In this document: positions 39,301 through 48,491 of the stretch, piece after piece
Numbering within the stretch: the stretch's first letter is position 1
Layout of the letters: each line of letters opens with the position of its first letter
Origin: Actinosynnema sp042752395
GTDB lineage: Bacteria; Actinomycetota; Actinomycetes; Mycobacteriales; Pseudonocardiaceae
Direction: 5' to 3'
Assembly (NCBI RefSeq): GCF_042752395.1
Contig: NZ_JBHYXZ010000008.1
Span: 1 to 64,000 of the forward strand
DNA: 64,000 bases
The notes under the pieces: generated by a model
The model's input: only the letters and a program-made list of their open reading frames with translations
Databases searched by the model: none
Told to the model about the DNA's origin: nothing
Position numbers and translations under genes: made by a program

Positions 39301-40139
39301 TGGTCGACCCGGCCCGCGGGCAGGTGGACCCTGGTGGCCAGCGCCAGGCGCAGCCATCCCGCGGTGGCCGCCGACGGCGCGCGCACGGGGCGTTCGAGCA
39401 GGGGCGTGCCGACCTCGGACGCCTCGCCCGGCTTGTTCAGGTCCATCAGCGCGCAGACCAGCTCGACCGTGAGCCTGCCGCGGACCTGGCCGTTGTCCGA
39501 CGCGGGCTCCTTGAGCCGGTCCAGCAGCGCCAGGCCGTCACGGGCGGCGGCCTCCGCCGCCCGCAGGTCGCCCCAGCGCCGGTGCTGGCCCGCGGCGGAC
39601 GCGCGGAGCAGGCCGCGGTGCAGCAGGGTCGTGTCGTGGTCCAGCAGCGGGTCGGCCTGGTAGAGGCCGTCCGCCTCGTCCAGCGCCCGCGCGAGCGCCG
39701 CGCCCCGGCCCACCGACACCAGGCACTCGCTCGCCTGGACGAGCGCGGTGGCCCGCAGGCCCGGCGGGACGTCCTCGGCTTCGAGGACCGGGCGGACGGC
39801 GGCGAACCCGGTGAGGGGCGCGCCGACCGACCTGGCGCTGTCGGCCAGTTCGACCCGCAGTCGCCAGGCCGTCTCCCGCTCGGACGCCGCCTCGGCCGCC
39901 TTGAGCGCGTCGAGCGCCCGGTCCGCGATCCGGACGCCCCGGCCCATGCGGTTGCTCGCGAAGACCACCAGGGCCTCCGCGCGCAACCGGTCCACCTCGT
40001 CACGGCGGGTGGAGGCGAGCGCGACGGCGCGTTCGCCCAGCACCAGAGCAAGCTCCGGTGCCCGCCAACGCAGCCGCCAGGCGGGCACGACCAGCGTGCT
40101 CACCTCGACGTCCGCCTGCGCCTCGCCCCTGGCCGCCAC
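36309..40139 (-). CDS. 1276-residue TPR-like protein with long disordered repeat region
   Basis: Residues 1-360 are alpha-helical with TPR-like pairs (ALASTRRDEVDRLRAEALVVF, AGWLRLALATRVHLPAGRVD, LLAESLLALAHVHEVAGDLAEA). A conserved basic patch (VQMHRNEGVRVKRSRRAAEDM) follows. Residues about 480-900 are disordered and rich in P, T, A, G and S, including eight TPTTT units (near 515-555). The C-terminal third is acidic and proline-rich, with short conserved-looking helices such as LSLAELLAEALVAYEDAR. There is no signal peptide or membrane span. GTG 40139 lies 18 bp behind ettA, so it is cotranscribed with a ribosome-acting factor. I know no homologue with a function. Confidence 0.7.
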   Translation of the reverse strand: MAARGEAQADVEVSTLVVPAWRLRWRAPELALVLGERAVALASTRRDEVDRLRAEALVVFASNRMGRGVRIADRALDALKAAEAASERETAWRLRVELADSARSVGAPLTGFAAVRPVLEAEDVPPGLRATALVQASECLVSVGRGAALARALDEADGLYQADPLLDHDTTLLHRGLLRASAAGQHRRWGDLRAAEAAARDGLALLDRLKEPASDNGQVRGRLTVELVCALMDLNKPGEASEVGTPLLERPVRAPSAATAGWLRLALATRVHLPAGRVDQARDLLRDAADSAERHQLDTLLAESLLALAHVHEVAGDLAEALANLRSAHAAERRRARAVYAVRARLAAEFAGVHRQPAGGGLHDELAALLRDGGAPTATPPADPNLAPEVKQQLRQWRPVQMHRNEGVRVKRSRRAAEDMTVEGISAARAHAADRWRLVQPFGETETDREPGGRRRAPEPTPETPGTGVLGSAGAATQGRPEHARSGQARPLAAPTPAPDPTSPPPAATAMPPADTTPTTTTPTTTTPTTTTPTTTTPTTTTPTTTTPTTTTPTTTAAPTSGTTPAGSAVPTESAAEPGTGVAAADTAVPPGTAGLVGIPGLAGLAGIGGSGRAGGALGDPVAAGTAATVDSLSTSNAPNPNAPNPPAASAAAPPAATPSAATPSAPTTPTVPAPAAAPGGASDSGSSQSAEGESTTPAASTTPATPTTSASSTAPTGAHAREARQLPEPAAPLVGGWPPHSAAGARPASSDVPGQGTPGDTAHGEGTQRFSAVAGGPTSPGDAVTEPPAASLGDVTFSAGEASAASVGDVAVPTGEASFAEAASPVGESSPASAGGAVSAGRAVAAGGASGAAVAPGAAVDGAAGGAVSAGEAAGLGDGVADGSERSVPAAGLIAAAGAVRSGRRRAAREAEEGERSPGDSGSDPNVLDALKAAGLLDPQRAGGRRRAPEADDEAPARPEPEPDAVQWRVEPPPRLRGEEPTPPVDMFDSPTMVQPVVRDDVPPTGLGAAFVKGPVIPTARVPEPPDFPLPPVLDFPMALSDFTAAEPESRPVFPPDDVVSTPTPQTATPTAQTVTGGQETVTAGPESASDDPVGETSPAGAERAPAPPFRPTGFLGAADVEADHDDEPEPDAGTRVEATTVPEITPEPAPGTASRPPAEDLPKEPFVTAVVVGGRTIDLPARVEPDAPTSDSPSATRASRRHKSDLSLAELLAEALVAYEDARREDEAAGRVDEDTVPIPPVGNPPPESDAETTAPIQRVDPTSRFDTWTLPES
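38472..38594. repeat. 15-bp tandem repeat encoding TPTTT
   Basis: About eight copies of GTGGTGGTCGGCGTG lie in tandem inside the 1276-residue protein gene, encoding Thr-Pro-Thr-Thr-Thr on the minus strand. The copies are almost identical, so the array probably varies in length between strains. Confidence 0.8.
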
Positions 40140-40157
40140 GATGTAGGTACCCGGCTC

Positions 40158-41834
<1,677 letters not shown>

Positions 41835-42612
41835 GCCCGCGATCGTAGAGCGGTGCCGATCGGGCCCGAACCTCGGACGCCGGCAACGGACGTGGGCACA
41901 ACGCAGAGTTAACGCGAACGTGGGTCACCCACAGACGTAACACAACCCCTGGGCATGCCTGGCGCGACCCTGCGACCAGCGACTCCGACCCCATGCGCGA
42001 ACTCGGTGCGCTGTCAACCCCCGATGCCTGCGTGCGGACCCGGCCCTGGCGCCGGCCCGACGACCTCCCTCCTCCACGCTCACAACGGCGACGACTGCCC
42101 GCGCATTGTCTCCGCCGATCGGGCCGCCGGGAGCCCTTGTAGCTCGATCGGCCCAGAGCGGCACTTCGGACACTGCCTTCGGACGCCCCGCGTCGCCCGG
42201 GAAGACCAACGCCGACTCGTCCACTTCCCCACGACGCCACCACACGCGCCGGCCACCACACGCCACGTCCCGGTCGGGCGTTCCGACGGGGACTCCGGCA
42301 GCCGCGCCGCGAGCAACCGGGTCGGCTGCCGGCACGGCGTCCGCCACCGCCCGGCACGCCCCGCCTGCTCCGACCCGCCGTCCGCAGGCGGTACGGAGCT
42401 GGGCGACGGGCGTCGTGCGAGCGACGCCTCGGCCGGGCCGGATGGCCTCCGCGCCCCGGACAGCCGGTCACTCGACCGGCACAGCGGCTCCGCGGAAGCC
42501 GCCGCGTGCGGGCGAGTGCCGCCGACACCGACCGGCGGACCTGCTCGGCGGGCGGTGTCAGGGGTGTCGGGGGGGTGAAAGCGGGGTCGGGAGGGTGACG
42601 GGGGCGGTCGGC
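41835..42612. other. 778-bp gap between ettA and the SSB-like gene
   Basis: No frame gives a plausible protein; translations are Arg/Pro/Ala-rich. GTGGGTCACCCAC (41920-41932) is a 13-bp perfect palindrome about 86 bp before the ettA start and may be an operator. A tRNA D-arm-like string (GTAGCTCGATCGG, near 42139) has no cloverleaf around it. The length is unusual for this compact backbone, so gene decay is possible. Confidence 0.4.
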
Positions 42613-43344
42613 TCAGAACGGCACCTCGGCCACCTCCCTTGGTCGGTCCGCCGCCGCGCGGTCGACTTTCGAGCGGGCCGCCGGCACGCGGTCGGCGTTC
42701 GGCCGGTCTGCCGCCGCGCGGTCGACCTTCGACCGGGCCGCCACCGCGCGGTCGGCGTTCGGCCGCGCCGCCGCCGCATGGTCGACTTTCGAGCGGGCCG
42801 CAGGGACGCGGTCGGCGTTCGAGCGGGCCGCCGCCGCGCGGTCGGCGTTCGAGCGGGCCGCCGGCACGGGGTCGGCCGCCGGGCGGTCCACCTCCCCCAT
42901 GACGATCAGCGGCAGGTCGTCCGCCTTGCGGGGAGCGGCGATCTCCGGCGCGGCCCGCGCCTCGACGGCGTCCGGTGTGTGCCTCGTCCGCGTGGGCACG
43001 GCTGTGCACAGGGCCAGGTTGTGGCCGATCGCGGTGGCCTCGATCTCGACGAGCGGGCGCACCGCGCCCTCGTACTCGACCTCCTTGATCGTCAAACGCC
43101 CGGTGACCACGACCGGGTCGCCCTTGTTCAACGACGCGTGCGCGTTGTCCGCGAGCATCCGCCAGCACGACACCGACAGGAACATCCGCGCGCCGTCCTC
43201 CCAGGTCCGCTGTTCGGCGTCCCAGACGCGCTCGGCGGTGAACAGCCGGAACTTCGCCCGGCTGAACCCGGTGCCGACGGTGCTGCGGGTGACCGCGCTC
43301 GCGACGTTGCCGCACACGGTGACCCGGGACTCGTTGTAGGCCAT
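42613..43344 (-). CDS. SSB-like OB-fold protein with decapeptide-repeat tail
   Basis: A 243-residue protein. Residues 1-115 form an SSB-type OB fold (ESRVTVCGNVASAVTRSTVG, VWDAEQRTWEDGARMFLSVS, KGDPVVVTGRLTIKEVEYEG), matching the Rv2478c paralogue rather than the main SSB. Residues 161-230 are seven decapeptides of the form xAAR(S/P)(N/K)(A/V)DRx, then a degenerate copy and the end VAEVPF. Ordinary SSB ends in an acidic DDDIPF-like tip; here only the last PF-type residues remain and the tail is basic/neutral. The tail could bind nucleic acid rather than recruit repair proteins. Confidence 0.75.
   Translation of the reverse strand: MAYNESRVTVCGNVASAVTRSTVGTGFSRAKFRLFTAERVWDAEQRTWEDGARMFLSVSCWRMLADNAHASLNKGDPVVVTGRLTIKEVEYEGAVRPLVEIEATAIGHNLALCTAVPTRTRHTPDAVEARAAPEIAAPRKADDLPLIVMGEVDRPAADPVPAARSNADRAAAARSNADRVPAARSKVDHAAAARPNADRAVAARSKVDRAAADRPNADRVPAARSKVDRAAADRPREVAEVPF
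42655..42864. repeat. 30-bp tandem repeats in the SSB-like gene
   Basis: Seven 30-bp units, alternating two or three variants, encode the decapeptide tail. The reading frame is kept throughout, and acidic D and basic R positions are conserved between units, which argues for selection rather than random slippage. Confidence 0.75.
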
Positions 43345-43454
43345 GTCCGCCTCCTCGTGGTGATCGCCTGGGACCAGGTTGCCGGGCGGTCCGGATCGTG
43401 GACAGGGGCGGTTCCGGATCTGTGGACAACTCGTGAGACATGCATAATCGACAT

Positions 43455-43507
43455 GAGTGAGCGCTCACTCGTTGACATGAGTGAGGACTCACTCCTATGC
43501 TCGGACC
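43455..43507 (+). promoter_or_regulatory. TetR autoregulated promoter with two operators, leaderless start
   Basis: GAGTGAGCGCTCACTC (43455-43470, perfect palindrome) and GAGTGAGGACTCACTC (43479-43494) are 24 bp apart. TTGACA (43472-43477) stands between them as -35, and TATGCT (43496-43501) as -10. The second operator fills the spacer. ATG 43508 is six bases after the -10 element, so the mRNA should be leaderless. Binding of the TetR protein would block the polymerase directly. Confidence 0.75.
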
Positions 43508-44125
43508 ATGCCCGAGGACACCACCCAACGCCGTCGACGCGCGCCGGCGATGAGCCCCGAGGACCGTCGCGAGGCGATCGTCACCGCCACCGTCCCGCTG
43601 CTGTTCGAGCACGGCGCGAACGTGACGACCAGCCAGATCGCCAAGGCGGCGGGCATCGCGGAGGGCACCGTCTTCCGGGCGTTCAAGGACAAGCGCGAGC
43701 TGATCCACACCTGCGTGCGCAGCGTGCTCGCGGTGGACTCCGAGCTGGAGTTCCTGGAGCAGGCGAAACAGGCCGACACCCTGGCCCGCCGCCTGTCCTG
43801 GGCCATCAGCGCCGTCTCCGGCTACCTGGACCGGATGTGGAAGTTGATGAGCGTGCTCCGGGACTCCGGCTACGACCCGCACGACGGGCACGACACCAAG
43901 CGCGAGCACAAGGGACCGCCGGTCGAGATGCAACGCATCACCGAGCACGTCGCCGCGCTGTTCGGCCCGGACGACGACCTCCGCGTCGACCCGTCCCTCG
44001 CCGCAGGCCTGCTGCTCGGGCTCGTGTTCACCAACCGCATGCAGGGCAACGGCTTCAGCGACGTCACCGCCGACGCGGACCAGCTCGTCGAGCTGTTCCT
44101 GCACGGCGTGCTCAAAGAGAACTGA
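43508..44125 (+). CDS. TetR-family repressor of the adjacent ABC exporter
   Basis: A 205-residue TetR regulator. The HTH at about 22-66 reads REAIVTATVPLLFEHG, TTSQIAKAAGIAEGTVFRAF and KDKRELI. The C-terminal ligand domain is helical and not assignable. ATG 43508 fits the leaderless promoter; the in-frame ATG 43481 would lie inside the operator. The ABC genes follow after 10 bp in the same orientation, so it should control its own operon and be released by the exported compound. Confidence 0.85.
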   Translation: MPEDTTQRRRRAPAMSPEDRREAIVTATVPLLFEHGANVTTSQIAKAAGIAEGTVFRAFKDKRELIHTCVRSVLAVDSELEFLEQAKQADTLARRLSWAISAVSGYLDRMWKLMSVLRDSGYDPHDGHDTKREHKGPPVEMQRITEHVAALFGPDDDLRVDPSLAAGLLLGLVFTNRMQGNGFSDVTADADQLVELFLHGVLKEN

Positions 44126-44135
44126 GGGGGAACGA

Positions 44136-45065
44136 GTGGCAGACCTGATGATCGAGGCGACCGACGTCGGCAAGGCGTTCGGCGCGCAGAAGGCGCTCGA
44201 CGGCGTGAGCGTCGCCGTGCCGAAGGGCACCGTGCTCGGCCTGCTCGGCCACAACGGCGCGGGCAAGACCACGCTGGTCAACGTGCTCACCACGATGCTC
44301 CCGCCGGACTCCGGCCACGCGCGGGTGGCCGGGTTCGACGTGGTCGCGCAGGCGCACCAGGTGCGCAGCCGGATCGGCCTGACCGGCCAGTTCGCCGCCG
44401 TGGACGAGCAGTTGTCCGGCCTGGACAACCTGGTCCTGATCGCCCGCCTGCTCGGCGCGAGCCCGCGCGAGGCCAGGACCAGGGGCTCGGAGCTGCTGGA
44501 GCTGTTCGGCCTGGCGGACGCGGCGAAGCGGCCGTCCCGCACCTACTCCGGCGGCATGCGACGACGCCTCGACCTGGCCGCGAGCCTCGTCGGGCACCCC
44601 GAGGTGATCTTCCTGGACGAGCCGACCACGGGCCTGGACCCGGCCAGCCGGCTGGGCCTCTGGGAGATCGTGGAGGGCCTGGTCACCGACGGCACCACGG
44701 TCCTGCTCACCACCCAGTACCTGGACGAGGCCGACCGCCTGGCCGACTCGATCACGGTGCTCGCGCAGGGCAAGGTCGTCGCCGCGGGCACCAGCGCCGA
44801 GCTGAAGGCCCAGGTGGGCCGGCGCACGGTCACCGTGACGCTGGCGGACGTCTCGGACGTCCCCAAGGCCGCCGGGGCCCTGGAACGCGCGGGCCTGCAC
44901 CCCGTCCCGGCGCGGAACACGCTGACCGCGCCCGTCACGTCCTCGCGCGAGATCGCCGTCGTGGTCCGCGCGCTGGACGAGGTCGGCCTGGAGGCCACCG
45001 AGCTGGCCCTGGGCGAGCCGACCCTGGACGACGTCTACCTCACCCTCGCGCAGCACGCGGCCTGA
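44136..45065 (+). CDS. ABC exporter ATPase (DrrA-like, daunorubicin-resistance type)
   Basis: A 309-residue ABC ATPase. Walker A is GHNGAGKTT (about 38-46), the signature YSGGMRRRLDLA, and Walker B VIFLDEPTTGLDP. The C-terminal extension (about 225-309) is of the DrrA-associated type. It should power export of a hydrophobic compound with the permease encoded next. GTG 44136 follows GGGGGAACGA. It lies between the TetR and permease genes in one operon. Confidence 0.9.
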   Translation: MADLMIEATDVGKAFGAQKALDGVSVAVPKGTVLGLLGHNGAGKTTLVNVLTTMLPPDSGHARVAGFDVVAQAHQVRSRIGLTGQFAAVDEQLSGLDNLVLIARLLGASPREARTRGSELLELFGLADAAKRPSRTYSGGMRRRLDLAASLVGHPEVIFLDEPTTGLDPASRLGLWEIVEGLVTDGTTVLLTTQYLDEADRLADSITVLAQGKVVAAGTSAELKAQVGRRTVTVTLADVSDVPKAAGALERAGLHPVPARNTLTAPVTSSREIAVVVRALDEVGLEATELALGEPTLDDVYLTLAQHAA

Positions 45066-45079
45066 ACAGGAGCCACCCC

Positions 45080-45883
45080 ATGACGACCCTCACCGCCGCG
45101 CCCCGCTGGCGCGGCACCGACTTCGGCACGCAGGTGCTCGTGCTGACCCAGCGCTCGCTGCGCACACTGGTCAACGACCCGCGCATGATCGTGTTCAGCA
45201 TCCTCCAGCCGCTGATCATGCTGACCCTGTTCAGCCAGATCTTCGCCGGCATCGCCAACACCCCCGGCTTCCCGCAGGGCGTGGCCTACATCGACTTCCT
45301 GATGCCCGCGATCCTGGTCAACACCGCCATGCAGTCGGCGTTGCAGGCGGGCGTGGGCCTGGTCACCGACATGAAGAACGGCGTGCTGGCCCGGTTCCGC
45401 TCGCTGCCCATCCGGCCGGGCTCGGTCCTGGTCGCGCGGAGCCTGTCCGACCTGGTCCGCTCGGCCGCCCAACTGCTGCTGATGCTGGTGTTCGCGGTCG
45501 CGGTGTTCGGCTACGCGCCCGCGGGCGGCGTGACCGGCACGGTGGCGGCGCTCGCCCTGGCCCTGGCCGTCGGCTGGGGTCTGGGCTGGATCTTCCTGGC
45601 CATCGCCGCGTGGCTGCGCAACGCCGAGCTGATGCAGACCGTCGGCTTCCTGGCGATGTTCCCGCTGATGTTCGCCTCCAGCGCGTACGTGCCGATCACC
45701 GGCCTGCCCGGGTGGCTCCAGGCGATCGCGAACGTCAACCCGTTGACGTTCGCGGTGGACGCGGCGCGGTCCCTGGCACTCGCCCAGCCCGTGACGGGCG
45801 TGGTCGGCGCGCTGGTGACGAGCGCCGTGCTGGCCGCCGCAGGGTGGGCCGTGGCGGTGCAGGGGTTCAAGCGGCCGCTGTAG
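45080..45883 (+). CDS. ABC-2 type permease (DrrB-like)
   Basis: A 267-residue membrane protein with six predicted spans in the ABC-2 pattern. Recognisable parts are LTQRSLRTLVNDPRMIVFSILQP before TM1, VQ-type loop GVLARFRSLPIRPGSVLVARSLSDL, and the C-terminal SSAYVPITGLPGWLQAIANVNPLT. It pairs with the DrrA-like ATPase 14 bp upstream. The transported compound is unknown. Its stop is three bases from the stop of the convergent CopD/CtaG gene. Confidence 0.9.
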   Translation: MTTLTAAPRWRGTDFGTQVLVLTQRSLRTLVNDPRMIVFSILQPLIMLTLFSQIFAGIANTPGFPQGVAYIDFLMPAILVNTAMQSALQAGVGLVTDMKNGVLARFRSLPIRPGSVLVARSLSDLVRSAAQLLLMLVFAVAVFGYAPAGGVTGTVAALALALAVGWGLGWIFLAIAAWLRNAELMQTVGFLAMFPLMFASSAYVPITGLPGWLQAIANVNPLTFAVDAARSLALAQPVTGVVGALVTSAVLAAAGWAVAVQGFKRPL

Positions 45884-45886
45884 TCC

Positions 45887-47839
45887 TCACTCCTTGCCGG
45901 ACATCTTGCGCAGCATCGCGTTGTACGCGGCGAGGTCCGCGTCGCCGTCCGCGTCCGCCCGCCGGTCCGCCCGGCGGGCCTCGCGGCTGTCCGACCGGGC
46001 CCACTGCACCAGCAGCGCGACCATCACCACGATGAGCGGCAGCTCGCCGGCCGCCCACGCGATGCCGCCGCCGAGCCGCTGGTCCTCCAGCTGCGACGTC
46101 ACCCACGGCAGGCCCAGCGAGCGGTAGAAGTTGTCGCCGATCACCGTCTGCGAGCTCATCAGCACGATGCCGAAGAACGCGTGGAACGGGATCGAGGCGA
46201 ACAGCAGGCCGAGCCGGCCCAGCGGCGGCAGCCGGTTCGGCGACGGGTCGATGCCGATCACCGGCCAGTAGAAGACGTAGCCGACCAGGATGAAGTGGGC
46301 GTTCATCAGCAGGTGCGCCCAGTGGTAGTCGAGCGCCGAGTCGAACAGGCCGGAGAAGTACAGGCCGTAGAACGAGCCCACGAACAGCGCCAACGCCACG
46401 AACGGGTTGGTCAGCACCTTCGCCACCGGCGAGTGGACGAACGCCAGCAGCCACTCCCGCGGCCCCGGCGGGTTGTCCTTGCCCGCGGTGGGCAGGGCCC
46501 GCATCGCCAACGTCACCGGACCGCCCAGCACCAGCAGGATCGGCGCGAGCATGGACAGCAGCATGTGCGCTTCCATGTGCACGCTGAACATCGCGGGCGC
46601 GTACCGGCCGACCCCGGACGACGTGGCGAACACCACGGTCAGGCACCCCGCGACCCACGCCACCGTGCGACCGACGGGCCACTTGTCGCCGCGCTTGCGC
46701 AGCCGCCGCACGCCCAGCAGGTACAACACGCCCAGCGCGATGAAGATCGAGCCGAAGACCAGGTCGAACCGCCAGTCGAACAGCAGCCGCCCCAGCGTCG
46801 GCTCGCCGTACAGGTCGTAGCCGATGCGCAGCTCGACCGTGCTCGGCAGGGCGCGGCCCTCGACCGGCGGCGGCGTGCGGCTCAACGCGGCGGCCAGGCC
46901 CAGCGTGAGGAACATCAGCAGCACCTCGACGCCCGCGAGCTTCACCAGCGAACGCCCGGAGCCGGTGGCCACGACCTCCTTCACGCCCTTCTCGCGCTGG
47001 AACCAGCCCACGACGCCCAGCACCACGAGCGCGACCGTCTTGCCGACCACCAGCAGGCCGTAGTCGCTGCCGAACACCTGGTCCAGCGGCAGCCGCACCC
47101 AGGCGTTGACCACGCCGGACACCGCCATGACCAGCCAGCACACCAGCGCCAGCTTGGAGAACCGCGACGTCGCGAGCCCCAGGTGGTCGCCGCCCCGCCG
47201 GCCGTGCGCGAGCAGCGCGATCAGCCCGCCGACCCACAACGCCGCGCCGACCAGGTGGAACAGCAGGCTGTTCGTGGCCACGTCGTGCGAGCCGCCGCCC
47301 GACGAGTGCCCCGTCACGGCCACCGGCATCAGCGCGAACACCGACAGGAAGAACAGCGGCACGGTCCAGCCCCACGACAGCACCAGCCGGCAGCCCAACG
47401 CCAGCAGCGCCACGACCACCGCCGTGATCATCCACGCCTTCGCCTGCTCCACCAGCCCCGCGACCTGGAACAGCACCGACGGCTCCAGCAGGGCCGTCAC
47501 CGGCTGCCCCAACGCGTCGGCCACCGTGAACGGCACCGCCAGCACCGCGCCCGCCGTCCACACCAACGCCGCCCAGCCCGCCGTGCGCAGGGCCGCGTAG
47601 CCGTCCGCCGCCAGCGTGCCGCTCCCCTGCGGGGGGACCAGGAACGCCGCCAGCAGCAGCGCGCCGACCGTCACCACGGCGGCGGCCTCGGTCACCACGC
47701 GCACCACGATGAGCCCGGACGCGTCGGCCCCGACGAGCACGAGCAACCCCGCCGCGACCAGCGCGGCTATCGTCGTGCCGACGAGGAGCAGGGGGACGAG
47801 ACCGGTCCGCCGGGTGCGGGAAGGCGCTTCAGTGGGCAC
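45887..47839 (-). CDS. CopD/CtaG fusion: copper transport and cytochrome c oxidase assembly protein
   Basis: A 650-residue polytopic membrane protein. The first half (about 1-330) is a CopD-type copper-import domain with FHLVGAALWVGGLIALLAHG. The second half is a CtaG/Caa3 assembly domain with the His-rich motif MFSVHMEAHMLLSMLAPILLV and HWAHLLMNAHFILVGYVFYW. Actinobacteria commonly fuse the two. It likely delivers copper to the CuB site of cytochrome aa3 oxidase, which fits the CtaJ gene in the same window. The C-terminal tail is charged. Confidence 0.88.
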   Translation of the reverse strand: MPTEAPSRTRRTGLVPLLLVGTTIAALVAAGLLVLVGADASGLIVVRVVTEAAAVVTVGALLLAAFLVPPQGSGTLAADGYAALRTAGWAALVWTAGAVLAVPFTVADALGQPVTALLEPSVLFQVAGLVEQAKAWMITAVVVALLALGCRLVLSWGWTVPLFFLSVFALMPVAVTGHSSGGGSHDVATNSLLFHLVGAALWVGGLIALLAHGRRGGDHLGLATSRFSKLALVCWLVMAVSGVVNAWVRLPLDQVFGSDYGLLVVGKTVALVVLGVVGWFQREKGVKEVVATGSGRSLVKLAGVEVLLMFLTLGLAAALSRTPPPVEGRALPSTVELRIGYDLYGEPTLGRLLFDWRFDLVFGSIFIALGVLYLLGVRRLRKRGDKWPVGRTVAWVAGCLTVVFATSSGVGRYAPAMFSVHMEAHMLLSMLAPILLVLGGPVTLAMRALPTAGKDNPPGPREWLLAFVHSPVAKVLTNPFVALALFVGSFYGLYFSGLFDSALDYHWAHLLMNAHFILVGYVFYWPVIGIDPSPNRLPPLGRLGLLFASIPFHAFFGIVLMSSQTVIGDNFYRSLGLPWVTSQLEDQRLGGGIAWAAGELPLIVVMVALLVQWARSDSREARRADRRADADGDADLAAYNAMLRKMSGKE

Positions 47840-47918
47840 GTCACGAGCGTAGGCGGCGCGACCGCACCCTCACCAACCGCCGGACGTGCGCAGATCACAC
47901 CCACTACCGTTGCGGGAC

Positions 47919-48491
47919 GTGACCGGTACCCGCGCGCTGCCCGCAGTGGCCCTCGCCGTGCTCCTGTCGTCCGGGTGCAGCTACTCCGTCAACGGCGACG
48001 CGCTGCCCGAGGCCGGGGTCACGCCCGCGACCACCACCTCCGCCGGGTCGGGCGCCGCGCCGAAGATCGCCAAGCCGCGCACGGTCGTCGGCGTCGAGCC
48101 GTGCTCGCTGCTCAGCAAGGACGACCTGAAGTCGATCGGGCCGTTCAAGAAGGAACCCGCGCGCAAGGACGACGTGATCCAGGAGTCGTGCCAGTACGTG
48201 CTGGACGACGGCTCGCAGGCCGGGCGCACGGTGGTCGCCGCGCTCTACCAGAAGTACGAGCAGGTGCGGACGCGGCAGGCCAAGGGGCACGAGGTGGTCG
48301 TGGACGGGCACTCGACCTGGGTGCTGTGCGAGCCGACCGGCGGCGAGACGGCGTGCACCGCGACGCTGGCCGTGAACGCCAACCGCAGCGTCCTGGTGGC
48401 GATGGCGCAGCCGTCCGGCGTGCCCGAGCAGATGCTGGCCGCGATGCAACCGCTGCTCAAGGCCGCGTTGGCGAAGCTCCCCGTCGTGTGA
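47919..48491 (+). CDS. DUF3558-family lipoprotein
   Basis: A 190-residue secreted lipoprotein. The signal peptide ends in lipobox LSSGC (Cys at about 20). A Thr/Ala/Pro-rich linker is followed by the DUF3558 fold with EPCSLLSKDDL, ESCQYVL and the late pair LCEPTGGETACTATLAV. Such proteins are abundant in Pseudonocardiaceae and have no known role. GTG 47919 has no ribosome-binding site; TACCGT eight bases upstream may make it leaderless. Its last 35 bases overlap the end of the convergent MFS gene. Confidence 0.8.
   Translation: MTGTRALPAVALAVLLSSGCSYSVNGDALPEAGVTPATTTSAGSGAAPKIAKPRTVVGVEPCSLLSKDDLKSIGPFKKEPARKDDVIQESCQYVLDDGSQAGRTVVAALYQKYEQVRTRQAKGHEVVVDGHSTWVLCEPTGGETACTATLAVNANRSVLVAMAQPSGVPEQMLAAMQPLLKAALAKLPVV

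Noticed and set aside
42130..42190. tRNA-like D-arm string (GTAGCTCGATCGG)
   Set aside because: No matching acceptor stem, anticodon stem or T-arm with the TTCGA motif can be drawn around it.
41955..42578. 207-codon plus-strand frame between ettA and the SSB-like gene
   Set aside because: Composition is dominated by R, P, A, S and H without hydrophobic core patterns; typical shadow frame in GC-rich DNA.
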